Notes: generated by a model from the letters alone, not told the origin. Counted from the stretch's first letter, positions 1 to 13,510 are shown. The stretch is DNA of 64,000 nt from Dolomedes plantarius (GCA_907164885.2 OU015493.1:220802781-220866780), one strand, 5' to 3'. Numbers and translations are program-made.

Positions 1-647
1 AACAACAACACGTTAGCAATGATGATGGGCAAAAGGAAACATAACATAACGACAACTGAAGAGCAGCACACCCAGTGACAAAAGAGCAACAAACCAAGAT
101 TTTAAGAGACGAAACCAAAGAAATGATCAAAAAAGATGAGAGACCCCTGTCTTTCTCAACAAAACAACAAAAACCAAGGAGAGTCAAACGACTCCAAACT
201 TCAAAAAACTCCAAGGAGAACGAAAAGCGAAAAACCAAGGAGAGCCATTGTCAGCTCAAAAGTACGGGTACAGTACAAAATGTAAACTAAAACAAAACTG
301 ATGCAAAGGACGAGGGCAAAAAAGATGAGTACGTTAAAATTGAAATATTTCCTCTTCCAAAATATTGATTTGATGTATAAACTTAGAGATATTCTGACGA
401 GAAACGGGATTGAGTAACAGACGAGATGGGTGAATTTCAGAAAGATTATGAGGAAACAGGCTGCGTCGGAGGTCATTAAAGTAAGGACAATTATAAACAT
501 AATGAATTGTCAGTCAGTACGCTTTTGTAATTGTCAGTAAGGCAGATCTAAAGACTTTATTTAAGGAATTGACAGTTCTGACGTTATTATTCCACCAGAT
601 TGGGGCTCCATATAAGATTATTTTTTCTATTACAATTTTATATATGA
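1..647 (-). pseudogene. LINE reverse-transcriptase remnant, C-terminal part
   Basis: Read on the minus strand, about 645 to 330 encodes a decayed non-LTR polymerase segment: a YKIVIEK stretch, then ILYGAPIWW and, after a spacer, ALLTITKAY. This resembles the thumb region of R1-like elements, where the intact LINE at 18.3-21.9 kb has LLYASDAWY and LLIITKAY. A stop codon directly follows ITKAY. The segment appears to continue the RT piece at 3076-4096; the two are separated by the mobile block at 648-3075. Bases 1-300 are A-rich and show no motif I recognise. The match is by eye; the clade is inferred. Confidence 0.5.
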
Positions 648-1349
648 CTAGCTGAAAACCCGCGCTTCGCTACGGAGTACATTCAAATTAAATACAACGG
701 TCAACGTATGCAATTTATGCCAAAAAATAAATATATATATTTATAATAAATGCGATGATCAGTGTATACAATTGATGTAAAATATATATCTATATATATA
801 TATATTTATAAAAAAATCGTAAGGGATATGCATTTTTTTTTGGAAAATATCCAATCGTCTGCTGCATTAGAAAGAGAAAAAAATATTTTTTTTGTCTATT
901 AGTTGTTACGCACGTGACGATAAATTTATTGAGAGTACCAGAAAAAGAAATCACGTGATCAGCATTTAATAAATTAAATTCTAAAAATTAATCTTTAAAA
1001 ATTCACCAAAAATCAGGAAATGGAGGTAAAAATTCGAAAAAAATTTCATTTTGAAGGAATTTTTATGATCTTCCTCGTGATATAAATTTTATAACCCTCA
1101 ATGTATTATTTTAAATGCAAACGTAAAAAAAGTTTAAAAAACAGCTTAAAAATTTAATTTAAAAAAATCTAAGAAGAATTTTTGAAAAATCTTTCTTTGT
1201 GCACCTCTACACTATTAGAAGAATCGCCATGCAAAATGTCAGCCCTTTAGGTCCAGCGGTTTGGTCTGTGCGTTGTATGTCAGTCAGTCAGTCAGTCAGT
1301 CAGTCAGTGAATGAATGAGTCAGTTACGGAACTGTTTTATATATATAGA
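648..1349 (-). mobile_element. Non-autonomous Helitron, family A, copy 1
   Basis: On the minus strand this 702-bp segment begins TCTATATATATAAAACAG and ends with a GC-rich hairpin-like stretch, then TTTTCAGCTAG. A 5' TC and 3' CTAG are Helitron hallmarks, and there is no terminal inverted repeat. A (CAGT)n tract lies just inside the 5' end (plus-strand about 1279-1310). There is no open frame, so it would need a helicase in trans. Related copies or pieces lie at 27940-28125, 38479-39390, 41371-43602, 54110-54349 and 54962-55047. It preserves the empty version of the piggyBac site seen at 41775-43240. Confidence 0.8.
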
Positions 1350-3075
1350 TTATAGAAGTATAGATACACATTGGTATCTCAAAATTAGAGTAAGAGGTGA
1401 AATAAAAATACAAAAATAAAAAAAGGATTTTAAGTAAAGAATGTTTTTTTAATTATTTTAAGCACCTAAAATAATATTCAAATTAATATTACGTTACTTA
1501 ATAATTGTGTGCACGGCCGCCATCTTGGATTTTTTGCGCCAACTTGGCGATTTTACTGTGTTTTGAGGAGTGGAAAATTTCTCGCCAATGTGTTTTAAGC
1601 GGTGTTTTCAAAACGCTGGACTTTGAATTTTCTTAGCTTTTTAAATAAAAAACCACCTGTTTAAATTATGAAACTTAGAAAAATTTTTGAAAAATCATTT
1701 AAACGTTGGACTTAGATTTATTTTTGGGTTTTTGATAAAAACCACTTTTTTTAAAAAATCATTCTCAAATCGTGGAAATTTTGAGTTTATCTTTTAGCTT
1801 TTTTAATAAAAATGACCTTTTTAAATTGTGAAACTTAAAAATATTTTTGAAAAATCATTTAATCGTTGGACAGAGATTTTTTTGTCATTTTTAATTAAAA
1901 ACTACCTTTTCAAATTATGATCCATATGAAAAATTTGGTCAAATGAATTTTACTTACAGATAAAATTTCAATGCCATCTATTCAGTTTGCCCCAACTCTT
2001 TGACTAATAGCAATGAATCACCAAAATATTATGCCAATATATTGTTAATTAGAAAAAAAATACAGCATTTTCATACCACCTAAATGACTTGCAATTTAAA
2101 AATTATCTAAAATTCAGCTTTGAAAAATGTAAAATAATTATGAACCCATAAATTTATGGTGAGTAACCAGATCCTCTTTTTTTTTTTGGGGGGGGGGGGG
2201 TTAGGGCATTGTGGTAATGAAATTTTACTTCAGATTTGACCTTAACCAAATATTTGGTGCATACAATAAAATCGGGACGAGGATTATTTGACCATTTATC
2301 CTGCTGTGTTGGAAATAAGAAAAAAAAAAACCTTTTCCTAAACCAATAACTTAACTAACTTTTAAACTTAGGTTCCTGGGGAGAGAGAAGTTGAACTTCA
2401 GTTATTTAAATTTATTTGTAATCCACTACAACTTGGAAATATAAAATATTTTAAAATATATTGTATTTAAAATGTATACTGTATTTTACATTTTACGAAA
2501 AAATGATGGCAGATAATTTTTACTTCAAATAAATGAAATGGTGTATCATTATAGTATACTAATTGACAATCGATAAAGAAAATTAAAAGCAACTTAAATT
2601 TAATAAGTTAACGAAAAACTGATAATGGATTCAAAAATTTTGAACAAAAAGACTCTTAGTTTTAAAAATAATTTACTCTTTTGAGTATAGTCAATTTGAC
2701 TCAGATTTCCAGGTCAAGGCCAAGATCTGACCTAAAATTATTATACTGTAATTAAAAGATCACATCAGAAATAACTGTTTGATCTTAAAATTAGAGAATT
2801 TGACATTGGGTTATTTTTACCAGAACGCAATAATTATCGCCATGCGAAATGCGCCAAACCCTGGCGGAAAAATCCAAGATGGCGGCCGTGCACACAAATC
2901 TAGAGTATCCCCCCTAACTTTATTTCTACTGATCAGATATACATAATATATAGCCTATGTCCATCTGGATTAATGTACCTTTCAAACAGTGAAAGAATTT
3001 TTCAAATAGGTGCAGTGGTTCCGGAGATTACCCTCCACGTACAAAATCTCTCTCTCTTTATATATAAGTATAGAT
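1350..3075 (+). repeat. RTE/SINE-like AT-rich repeat, interrupted
   Basis: The outer parts (1350-1504 and 2898-3075) match the repeat at 14740-15672: both begin GTATAGATACACATTGG and both finish with a tail containing CAAACAGTGAAAGAATTTTT, then TATATATAAGTATAGAT. Similar tails end arthropod RTE-type LINEs and their derived SINEs, so that is the suggested class. There is no coding capacity. The middle is displaced by the inverted-repeat element at 1505-2897. Its right edge (3075) abuts interrupted LINE coding sequence. Confidence 0.55.
1505..2897. mobile_element. Non-autonomous DNA transposon with ~33-bp terminal inverted repeats
   Basis: The ends are near-perfect inverted repeats sharing TTGTGTGCACGG and then CCGCCATCTTGGATTTTT, about 33 bases at each end. 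The interior is 1.39 kb, AT-rich, without an ORF, and carries degenerate direct repeats of about 160 bp (for example AAATCATTTAAACGTTGGAC near 1690 and a close variant near 1850) and a poly-G run near 2190. The target duplication is unclear (perhaps AAT). The superfamily is not recognised. It sits inside the RTE-like repeat, so it inserted after that repeat. Confidence 0.7.
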
Positions 3076-4096
3076 TTTAATTACAGCAGTACCAATCCCC
3101 CAAGTGGCTTTTGAAATTCGGATAAGTTTATTAAAGATAGTTTGGGTTTTGTTATGTATGTATTTAAAGTGTTCATTCCAAGTAAGGTTATTGTCCAAAA
3201 TTAGTCCGAGGTATTTAAAACTATTGACAACTTTAATTTTTTCACCTTCAAATTTTATAATTGGATTTTTCCCCGGCTTGCAACCCTTTTTGATAAAATA
3301 AAGCAGATTAGTTTTCTTGTGATCAAATTTAAGACTGAATTTGGAGCTCCAGTCCACCAGGGACTGGGTAACATTATTACACTTATTTTCAAGACCGGGG
3401 AAGGAAGTATCTGCAGAAATCAAAAGAATATCATCAGCATACGCGATCAAAAAAGTTTTATCTGGAAGAACAATATCAAAAATGTCATTAATAATAAGAT
3501 TCCAAAACAGGGGAGAAGAAATAGCGCCTTGAGGAACACCTATGTCATATTGTTTTTTAATGCTTATGAACTGGTTGGAATAAGAAACAAATCTATTTGA
3601 AAAATAACTAAAGTAAATATTAACCAAGTAAGGAGGAGCCTTAATGTCTATTAATTTATTCAAAATGTCATCCCAGCAAACAGAATTGAAAGCGTTTTTA
3701 ATATCAAAAGAAATCAAAGCAACATGGTTATTAAATCTTAGCTCATTGATCTTATTAACAACAAAAGAAAGTGCATCAAGAGTGCTCCTGCCCCTAACAA
3801 AACCAAACTGAAAATCACTGATAATATTGTTCCTGTTAATAAACTCCTGTAACCTATTGGCAATAATTTTTTAAAAAACCTTACCCAAAATGGGCAGTAA
3901 ACAAAGGGGACGATAAGAACTAAAACTTTGAGGGTCACGATCTGCCTTAGGCAGAAAAATCAGTCTAGCTGTTTTCCATTCCTCAGGGAACAAACCCTGG
4001 TTGAGACAATTATTAAAAAGATCAATAAATAAAAACGGGTTAATGGCAAAAATCTCTAAAATTACATCCAGACAGATCCCATCGGGGCCCGTTTAT
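3076..4096 (-). pseudogene. LINE reverse transcriptase (R1-like), truncated
   Basis: Minus-strand reverse-transcriptase domain of a non-LTR retrotransposon. From 4096 downward there is a GPDGICLD start, a YRPLCLLPILGK motif, FQFGFVRGRSTLDAL, the palm segment FDIKNAFNSVCW, GVPQGAISSPLFWN and the catalytic box AYADDILLIS. An in-frame stop lies in the first third near 3872; the last 219 codons (3717-3058) are open. The endonuclease half is absent: sequence breaks at the GPDG motif near 4096. The 3' half is cut at 3076 and appears to resume at 647. It is more distant from the intact LINE at 16.8-23.6 kb than a recent copy would be. Confidence 0.75.
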
Positions 4097-4109
4097 AGGG
4101 GAAGTTTAA

Positions 4110-5000
4110 TTATAACCACCCGGTATATTGTTCCTTTTTGTTGATTGCAGGTTTGGGAAGTACCAAAAGTAAAGCCTTTAATCTTTGGCATTTACTACCC
4201 CAGAATCATACACATCAGGAAATTTAAATTTTCCATTTCCCAACTTTTTCATAAACTTAATGGTATATTCATTTCTGGCATCTTGCGAAAGAACTGCACC
4301 TATGTAAAATTTTACAAATTTTTTACCAGGAAACATTCCAACAACATAGTCATGCTCATTAATTTTCACTCTTCGTCTCAGTCAAAGTTCGATGAGACGC
4401 TTGTTTGTCACCAGTATGCGGCTTCTTTGTGGTATGTTTATTTGTAGGCTCTAACTGAATAATTCCAATCTCAAAATGTTTACAAAATTCATCAGACCCA
4501 CAAGTTAAACAACTTAATTTTCGGGCATGGATGTTCATAGGATCTTTTCTTGACCATGTTATCTGTCGAATTTCCATTGTCCCTTTAAATTGTGCAAGTT
4601 CTTCTGGCAATAATTTATCTATATCATCAATATATTTTGATGGGATTGAAAAAGTTGCAATGTTTTTGATATTTGTTTTAAGGGCTGATATTAGTTTGAT
4701 AAAGGTGTTTAAATTTTCTCCTTAAGCTACAAGAGAGTCTGCCGTTCTTTTCAGACAAACACCTACACCATCGGAAGCACCCTTTCCATGACCACTTTCA
4801 GAGTAGTGCCAATTTAATGACTTAACATACTGCAACTTTGAGGCCAAAAATGTACCAATAAGAAAAAACACCTTTTGCTTGTGTATTGCGTGTGAGGACC
4901 ATCTGTAAATATGTGGGCAGTTTCAAGATTTGGAATCATACTTTTAATTTTATCAATTAATGGTTTCAATGAGCACATATAACAGATTTTTAATTGTATA
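4110..5000 (-). pseudogene. Decayed ORF with HGKG motif, transposon-associated family
   Basis: On the minus strand, broken frames read in order: HIFTDGPHTQYTSKRCFF (near 4915), SLNWHYSESGHGKGASDGVG (near 4800), then a cysteine-bearing stretch KLSCLTCGSDEFCKHFEIG (near 4500), and FVKFYIGAVLSQDARNEYTI (near 4300). I recall this order (DGP..QY, then GHGKG..DGVG, then a cysteine cluster) from unannotated multicopy proteins in cnidarian and arthropod genomes, but cannot name a curated family. Stops and a frameshift (around 4365 and 4725) show it is dead. It could be a captured host-like domain or part of a DNA transposon. Confidence 0.45.
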
Positions 5001-5149
5001 ATCTATTTTTTATAATTCAATATATAGCTTACATATAATCAATAAATGATCACTGCACTTAGTTTTTTATAAAGAACCAAATTTCTTCCACTATAAAATC
5101 ATGATTAATTTAACTGAAGGCCAATGAATAATGTAACTGAATTTCGTTA

Positions 5150-5780
5150 TCACCTCCATAATTTAATCTCACCTCCATGATAACAGATCCCAGAAATCAT
5201 TCACGGAAGTGAGATTCACGGAGGTGAGAAACATTATATTTAACACAAAATTCTATTCTAAATATGTGGAATCATAAAACTGAACAATTGCTATTAATAA
5301 ATGTTCTCTATAACTAAACTTGTGTTAGCATTAAAATTTTCACTTGAACATATTCTTACCTGTAATAAAGGTTCACGGTGGTTAGATTTATGTGTAACCG
5401 TTTACGGATTTCGCAATGGACATCAAATAAGACTCAAGAGAACAATCTTGTTGCAAGTTGCTCTGTTCACCAAAACAAAATGGCTAATTGTGTGTTCACA
5501 GAATACCATGTGCTGCAGACATCACTGCCATTTAGTGCCAGTTTATAACAGCATTCTTGAATACTCAGGGAGGTGAAAAATGTTCTTGAGACAAAACTTT
5601 CTACTAATACAATAATTGCTAATTTTAAAATATTAATAAAAAATTATTAGGAATAACTCATTTTTACTATCTAAAATTCAGAATTATTAAGTAAAAAGAA
5701 ATATTTTTTAATATAAAATGAATAAAAGAGGGAAATGTATGACAACATAGAGGTAAGGACATGTCACGGAGGTGAGGTTT
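5150..5780. repeat. Cluster of TCACGGAGGTGAG motifs
   Basis: A 12-13 base motif recurs in both orientations within about 620 bases: TCACCTCC twice near 5152-5182, CACGGAAGTGAG and CACGGAGGTGAG near 5203-5228, weaker forms near 5373, 5567 and 5749, and TCACGGAGGTGAGG near 5765. No ORF is convincing here. It may be the subterminal part of the adjacent decayed element. Confidence 0.4.
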
Positions 5781-8700
5781 GATATATTATGATCCAAAAA
5801 AATCCCTAAATTTATTTATAATAATGTACAAAAATTTATTAGTTTTAATTAGCCCATTATTATGGTAAATATCAATGAAAAATATTTAAGGCAAATATAA
5901 CCATAATGATATATCGTAAAAAAGACATAAAATGTACACTTTCAGGAGAATGACCCATACATTTATAAGCTCTGAAGCCATTAATACATTATTTATACCT
6001 TCAACGGGCATATAATTATACCTTCTACTTCATTATATCTCATATAATTCGAAGCCCATTCAAATACTTTACATTATTTATCAGTATCAGTATGTAAGCT
6101 GTCAGTACGTACTTTTAACAGGTATCTTTTCGATCCTTCCTGTCATTGTTTTTTTTTTTTACTCAATTAATATTCGCCTAAAAGGATAACGAACCATCAT
6201 CAGGTAATGTATGATAAAGGCAACTCATACGTACTGTAATTAGTCGGCGGATTTGAGTTATAAATATCTAACAGGAAAACCTAGAGAAAAAAGGCTTAAC
6301 GTCAAAAAATAATTATGCTAAAGGGCAACTGCTCACTTATCCCTAGAGGCCTCTAAATTTTATCCACAAAAATTGAATTCTATAAAAAATTATATTAAAA
6401 ATTGCTTAGAAAAATCATTAATATGATAATATTTGGTACACGCTTAGCCAAGTCAAACAAGCATCAATTGTTTACTACAAAGAGTCTAAGCACAAGCTTA
6501 TGAGAACACTGTGCAAGACTTCTAGTAAAATTAAACAGAGCTTGAAAATTAAAACTTAAAAGCTATCAATAGAGTATGCATTCAACTGCCTAGTTTTCGA
6601 AAAATACACATTTTCCCTTGGGAGATCGTTTTTAGAGACAGGTGAAAGTATAAAAAAAATTGAAATTAAGATAACACATCAAAGACATATAAATACTCCC
6701 ACAGTAAATGACTGAAGTTTCCTTCTTCGTGACGTCTCTATATATTTAGGGTGGATTAAGCTCGTGTAATTTCAGCGAATTATCGAAACATTAGAGAACG
6801 TCAATAAAATTGGTTTAAATGGAATTCTTTATAATTCTCTAATGTAAGTATACATAGGTAAGAGGCTTAAAAATTCGAGCGTATTATTTGACTATAACAC
6901 TATAATGCCTGTAGCTCTTCTGTTATAGGATTTTAGTAACTGTCTTATGTGTGAAATTAAGGGGAAAAAATGTATTTCAAACCGTAGTACAGCACTTTTA
7001 TTCGTTTAACAGCATGTTTACTGCTTTTATTTACATCTCTATCAGGGCAAAGTGTTTCAGAGTTTGTTCATTGGCGTGCAACGTAGTGATTGGGTAGAAA
7101 CTGATTTTCACGGTAACACCCGTCGGCGTTGTCAGTATGAAAGTTTTAATATTTAAAGTTACTGAGCACTTCATTACTTTTCTCCTAATTATGGCTATTA
7201 ATGATAAGATGATAGTGTCAGTTTAGTAGATTAAAATATTGAACTCGGCGTAATGTAATATTTAAATGAGCATTTTAGTGCGTTAGTCATACGATCGTTA
7301 TTTTACTTGTTGTGTTTGTCCCTGTCTTTTGAACTTCGAATACATTTTCGCTTTTAATGAAAGCTGTGAAAATGATCGATAAAATTTCTGAAATTCTTTC
7401 AAACACTATAATCCAATTTTAAGGAACTAAAAATTGAGTGTTTCCCTCAGGCATAAAAAGTTCTTATTGAACTTTAAATTTTGCATGATCATCTGTTGTA
7501 AATATAATGCTTATTAGACATTGATAAATACTTCCCATTCAAAATTAAAATTAATAATGTCACTGACAAGTTAACATATTGCTGAAATATGCGTAAACCT
7601 ATTGCAAATTTTCAAAAATATACTTTTGGGATCGAGAAGTAATTAATATTAATTTTAGAATTAGGAAATCGCTTCAAAGGATGTATACTCTAATCTGTCA
7701 CAAAACATTTTTAATGACCTTATGTTAGTAACCCTGATAAAATTCTGCTCTTATGTTTTTTTTAAACAAATATTTTGTTTTATCATTCAGTCAAGCTCAG
7801 ATTTCAAAGCAGTAGTTATTTTTATGATCTATACCGCACATAATAGTTAAAAATATTATAGAGAAAAAATTACCAGTTATGCCTTCACTACTAGTTACAC
7901 TTCCGTAACAATTAAGACTATCAGCCAAAACTCCATAAGATTTTTATTTGATTCCAAGCCTATATATAAGGAAAGGGTTATAATTTCCTTTCTCACTATG
8001 TTGTTATACAAACGTAGTTTTTCTCTAAGTTTATGTGAAAAGTGTGTGTACACATACTTTCTCTTTTGCTTTCTCCCTTTTTTTTCGAATGATTTAACCC
8101 ATTGAACTTCTCATTATTATTATGAATCTTTTGCACTACCTTATTTGTTTTCTATTTTGAATACACACTGAATTTATAGTTATCAAAAATATATATTCTT
8201 TAATGCTAACTGATAAATTAATTCTATTACTCATTGCAATAATGGCTAATTTTGTTTGAATAGCGTATTGAAAACTTGAAAATCCTCTGATCGATTTACA
8301 TATTAGATAGCTTTGTAATGTCAGCCGTTTTACTCTTCAAAATATGTATGTGCTATTGATTAAGTTTTGAGACTTGTTTGAAGATCAATAACCCTAAATT
8401 CTTAAAATCATCTGTTTCACATAACTTAAAATATTCTATCAATTGGAAGTAGATATTTTAGTTACTACGTTTGTAAAATCCTGTCTTTTCTTATATAGGT
8501 CATAAAATCTCACACAGTAGTTCCTAAACTGATCCACTGTATTGCTTTTGTTTGATACGTACTCTTTTATGCATATCCACGGAATGTTCTCATATGGTTT
8601 TTGTTTTATTTCTACATAGTTAGCGGTTATAAAAAAGTCAGTTTATGAATTTAGAATGATTTAAAAAAAAGAAAGAAATAATTAGCAAAATACCTAAGAC

Positions 8701-10370
8701 CGTCAAAAAATTTTCGGTGCTGAAACTTATATTTTTATTAGTTTTATTATGAATTTTTAATTCGGTAACAACATTTTTGATATCTCGAAAAATTATTATT
8801 TGTCGTAACTTAAAAATGCAATTTTCATCAGTCTTCACTGATATGACTATTTTTTTAAATGTTTAATAACAAAGCTGATGTATTTCGAAGATATTATAAA
8901 ATCTTATTTTAAAGTAAGATTATATTATAATCTTTGCTAAAATTAAATTATGTAATTAAGTTAAAGTTTTAATGTAGGAAATAAAAATTAATGAGTATAC
9001 ATTTAAGTCAATCCTTCTTAATTATTCTACGAAATGTCGGTTAGTTTTTGCAGTTCCATTCTTCATGGGATTTAATAACTTATGATTGTACTGTATCAGT
9101 ATATACGGAAATAAATTAAGTAAATATGTCGAAAATTTTTGCCTTGTACAACTTTTAACTATAATAATTGCTCATGGGTGAGATGTACTTTAAAGGCATA
9201 AATTGCCTTTAATGTGTTATTTGAAATAGGTACATGGAATTAATTAATTCTATCTCGTGTTAAATGCAATTGATTCTTTAAATTTTAATCGAACACGTCC
9301 AAATTAGATAATTATGACCAAAAACTAACTTTGATCAGAAAATTTCCTTTCCTGCAATTATTTCTGAAGAATTCTCGCAATCAATGAATTATCAGTTATT
9401 TTGTACGGAGGAGAATTTTTTCCCCTGTCTCCTTTGGAACCTGTTAAGTACATTGTTAAAAGGTGGCGAGATATAAGCGTGTGCGAAGTGTGATGGGGGG
9501 AGCACAATTAATGTCTTCTAATGTACTTAAGGAAATCTTTTCATTAGCAATCCTAATGGATGGTTAAGACTTTGAAGAACTAATAACTCAAACGGGGTTC
9601 GATAAATGGCAAATCATAAGCATTAAATGTGCATTTTGCGTAAGTTCCTTTACCTCCTTTAGTTCGTTTTGCTTCCTTGCTTTTAAGTGGCTGTCTTCTT
9701 AAAAAGTTAGGCACAATTTCAGGAAACGAGAATTACGTTCCATTAACTAAGGATGTTAGGACAAGTATTCCTTTTAAGCCAAGGTGCAAAAAAAAATGGT
9801 CCAACAGCCTTTTCATCTCAAAATTAGTAGATGCTTCCAAATAAATTTCTTGCGATTTTCAATAGTTGTAATTTTTTTTCTATCAATTACGCTAAAGACA
9901 GATTAATTAAATAATCTCTGACTCGGCTCCGGCTATACTTTTCCTTTTTTTAATTACCTGAAATGAGTTTCAAAATTCTGACTTTTTTGATATCTTTGAA
10001 AAATAATGAAAGAGACGTTTTAGGTCCTTAACGGGTCAAACTAAACAAACTTGACTTTATAAACTTTCCGTCTATCACTATTGCATCTGCAAAACATACA
10101 ACGTGAGACGCGAAGCACTTGTTTCAGGCCATGTGCGTGCGAGTGTGTCTGTGACTTTGTTGGTGCGTGTGTATTTACATATATCTATATCTATATCTAT
10201 TTATCTATCTATTTATAATATATATATAAATATATATGAAATAATAACTTTTATAACCATCAAAGGAAACGCCAATTCAAAATTCTTTTATATTATCGCA
10301 ATACAATAATTCCCCTCATCTTGATTTCGACCTGGGAATGACCAAAATCACCTATTAGTTTTTCCCTAAA
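5781..10370. other. AT-rich non-coding stretch, nothing recognised
   Basis: About 4.6 kb with only short, low-complexity open frames on either strand. I see no transposon ends, RNA gene or conserved coding motif. A short (TATC)n/(TA)n tract lies near 10178-10225. It is either unique intergenic DNA or very old repeat. Confidence 0.5.
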
Positions 10371-11307
10371 GCCACGCGCGGAGAGATTTATATAACGGAG
10401 AATGTTCGAGAACTATGACGAAACGATCACCCCATGTGGCGTGATGAGGTCAGGTGTCACGTTTTAACAAATCGGATAAGTTCAGTGCGCCGACTCAAGG
10501 ACGTAGCACTAGGATTTTGGCCGACATTGTGTGTTTCGCTATGGCATGGCAAGATGTAGTTTTGCCCTGTTGGGTTTTACCCCTTTGTCCGTAATGCTCC
10601 GGACAAATTGAGTTGATGTACAGAAACGGTCTGAAATAGAAACTGTCAAGCAAGGAAGTATGCTGAATAAATCTTTAAAAATGTGGCTGATCTTTCGTCT
10701 CTCTGGATTTGTTCTGAGGTAATTCTTCATCTACGACTCCAGTTTAATGCCCCGAGCCTGATGTGCTCTACATTAGGGAGTCCATCCGTAAAAATGAAAG
10801 TGAACTATACATACGCCTAATCTGCAACGCTGTCCAATTTGTGATGATCCGTCAATTTTAAATATCGTTTCTGATGTTGGAGTGAACAGAACCTTCATTT
10901 CGTCTGCCCTTGTGCCGTGACTACAGAATAGTCAGAAATACTACGAGTTCACCGGCCATTTGCACCGCCCCGCCGCAGCTTTCATTACATATATATATAT
11001 AGACCCGGACCCTGATGCCCTACGCTCGAGCCATACGCTTCGGGCCAGATCGACTCCCCCCCCTCACCCGCTGGCTGCAGCAGATCGAGGGAGAGAAAGG
11101 TCGATGAACGGGGAGAACGACCTTCGCCATTGGTGCGGCAGGTTGTCGAGATCTCGCTCTGCTCTTACCACCCGCTTCTGGGCGAGCGGGATATGTAATG
11201 CTTTCTTTTTAAATATAATTCTTTTTTTGTTTTTAACCTAGTGTCTAGGATTTTATTTCATTGTCGGCGTCTTTTTCTACATTTGCCGCGTGGTAAATTG
11301 GTTACCA
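10371..11307. other. GC-richer patch, promoter- or LTR-like, unassigned
   Basis: This is markedly richer in GC and CpG than its flanks (10371-10560 and 10960-11200), with a TATATAACGGAG box near 10391. The 93-codon open frame at 10960-11241 has low-complexity composition and no motif, so I do not call it a gene. The right edge ends TGGTAAATTGGTTACCA directly against the (TA)n tract. It could be an old LTR or host promoter DNA; neither is proven. Confidence 0.25.
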
Positions 11308-12211
<904 letters not shown>

Positions 12212-12215
12212 ATTT

Positions 12216-12230
12216 TGGTGTCAGGAGTGG
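12216..12230 (+). promoter_or_regulatory. Putative primer-binding site
   Basis: TGGTGTCAGGAGTGG starts four bases after the LTR end, the expected place for the tRNA primer site, and starts with TGG, complementary to a tRNA CCA tail. I do not assign the tRNA species. Confidence 0.6.
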
Positions 12231-12244
12231 GGTAATTTAAGTGA

Positions 12245-13510
12245 ATGCTAGTTACCCGAAAAATGGAGGGACAATTTAAACATCTATTAGATTCGATGGC
12301 GAAACTTGGCGACAGAAAAAACCAGATTGTCATTCAGTTAAAGGGAAAAATTGGCGAAAGCCAGAGACAGCTCGCCTATCAATTAAAAGAAGAAAATGGC
12401 GAAAGCCAGAATTTTCTCGCCAATTAGTTAGAAGTAAAAATTGGCGAAAGTCAGAAGTTGGAAACAGGTCTTGGTAAAATTAGCGAGAGCCAAGAACAGC
12501 TGAAAATAACCGTGGGTGAGTAGTTTAGCGAAATGGAAGAACGCGTCGGTCTATTGAGTCAAAACTCAAGGCGACGGTTGAAACTGTAGACCGCGTCATC
12601 ACTATTGAGTCAAAACTCAAGGCTACGGTTGAGACTGTTGGACAGAAAATTAAAGAGGTCGTTAGCAGGTAATCGAATGGTTTAGAGAAAAAGTTCGCGA
12701 ACGAGTCAGCGCCAGTTACTGTACCTTGCTACTGTGACGCTAACATTGAGGAAGTGTACCCGGTGTCAAAAACGTCCCGCCCAGTCGTAAAAGTGTCTAC
12801 CTACGACTGCAAAACATCTTGCCAGGTGTTTAAATCACAGTTTAATATGGCGTCGACTGCCAATGGCTGGGATATTGCAATGCAAGCTTGCCAATTGGCT
12901 ACTTCACTCCATGGCGAGGCTGCCAATGTGCTGCAAACCATGGCAGTAGAAAAACAATTAAATTTTCAGGCCTTGTCGAGTGCTCTCGAAATGCATTTTG
13001 GCAAAAACTGCCGTAAAGAGTATAGCCGCTTACAGCTGAAATTCCTCCAACAGAAAACAACAGAGACACTTCAGGAACTCGCGTCTGCTATAGAGGGTTT
13101 AGCTCAATTAGCTTTCCAAGATTGTCCGACGGGGAGGTGAGGGGTAACCTAGCATTGGAGTACTTCGTCGACGCCAGACGCGATCCGTAGAGTCAATTGG
13201 TTCTTAGAATGGCGGATATCAAAGACTTGAAGTCGGCATTGGTGTACGCGATGAAGTACGAGGCCGCTCAGAGGGCGACGTGCCGTGACCGTCAACTAGT
13301 GAGAGGGGTGATCGCCGACGAAAACGACCCAATAAACTCCCGTTTTGAAAAAAATGGAAAAACGAATTGGCGCCTTGGCACGGATGAATTCAAATATTCC
13401 GCCAAGGAGAAATCCATTGAAGTGCTGGACCTGCGGTCGCGAGGGGCATCTAAAAAGGAATTGCCTAGCGCGCCAAGCTCATGAATCAAAAGATGCCAAG
13501 GTTCAGGGAA
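12245..13510 (+). pseudogene. Gypsy-type gag, broken
   Basis: The gag region in three damaged frames. The first 60 codons plus following frames repeat a KIGESQ-like heptad unit, suggesting a coiled coil. A ~51-bp direct repeat at 12549-12650 carries TTGAGTCAAAACTCAA, a short palindrome. The 128-codon segment 12754-13140 has the FKSQFNMASTANGW and LHGEAANVLQTM signatures of Ty3/Gypsy capsid proteins. A zinc knuckle with C-x2-C-x4-H-x4-C spacing (CWTCGREGHLKRNC, 13423-13464) follows in another frame. Stops at 12425, 12521, 12670 and 13138, together with frame changes, show that no full Gag can be made. Confidence 0.8.

Noticed and set aside
1279..1310. (CAGT)n as an independent satellite or CRISPR-like array
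   Set aside because: It is a subterminal feature of Helitron family A, also present at 43547-43575 and 38507-38535. There are no spacers and no cas genes.
10960..11241. 93-codon frame in the GC-rich patch
   Set aside because: No domain, low-complexity composition, no splice or promoter context beyond GC content.
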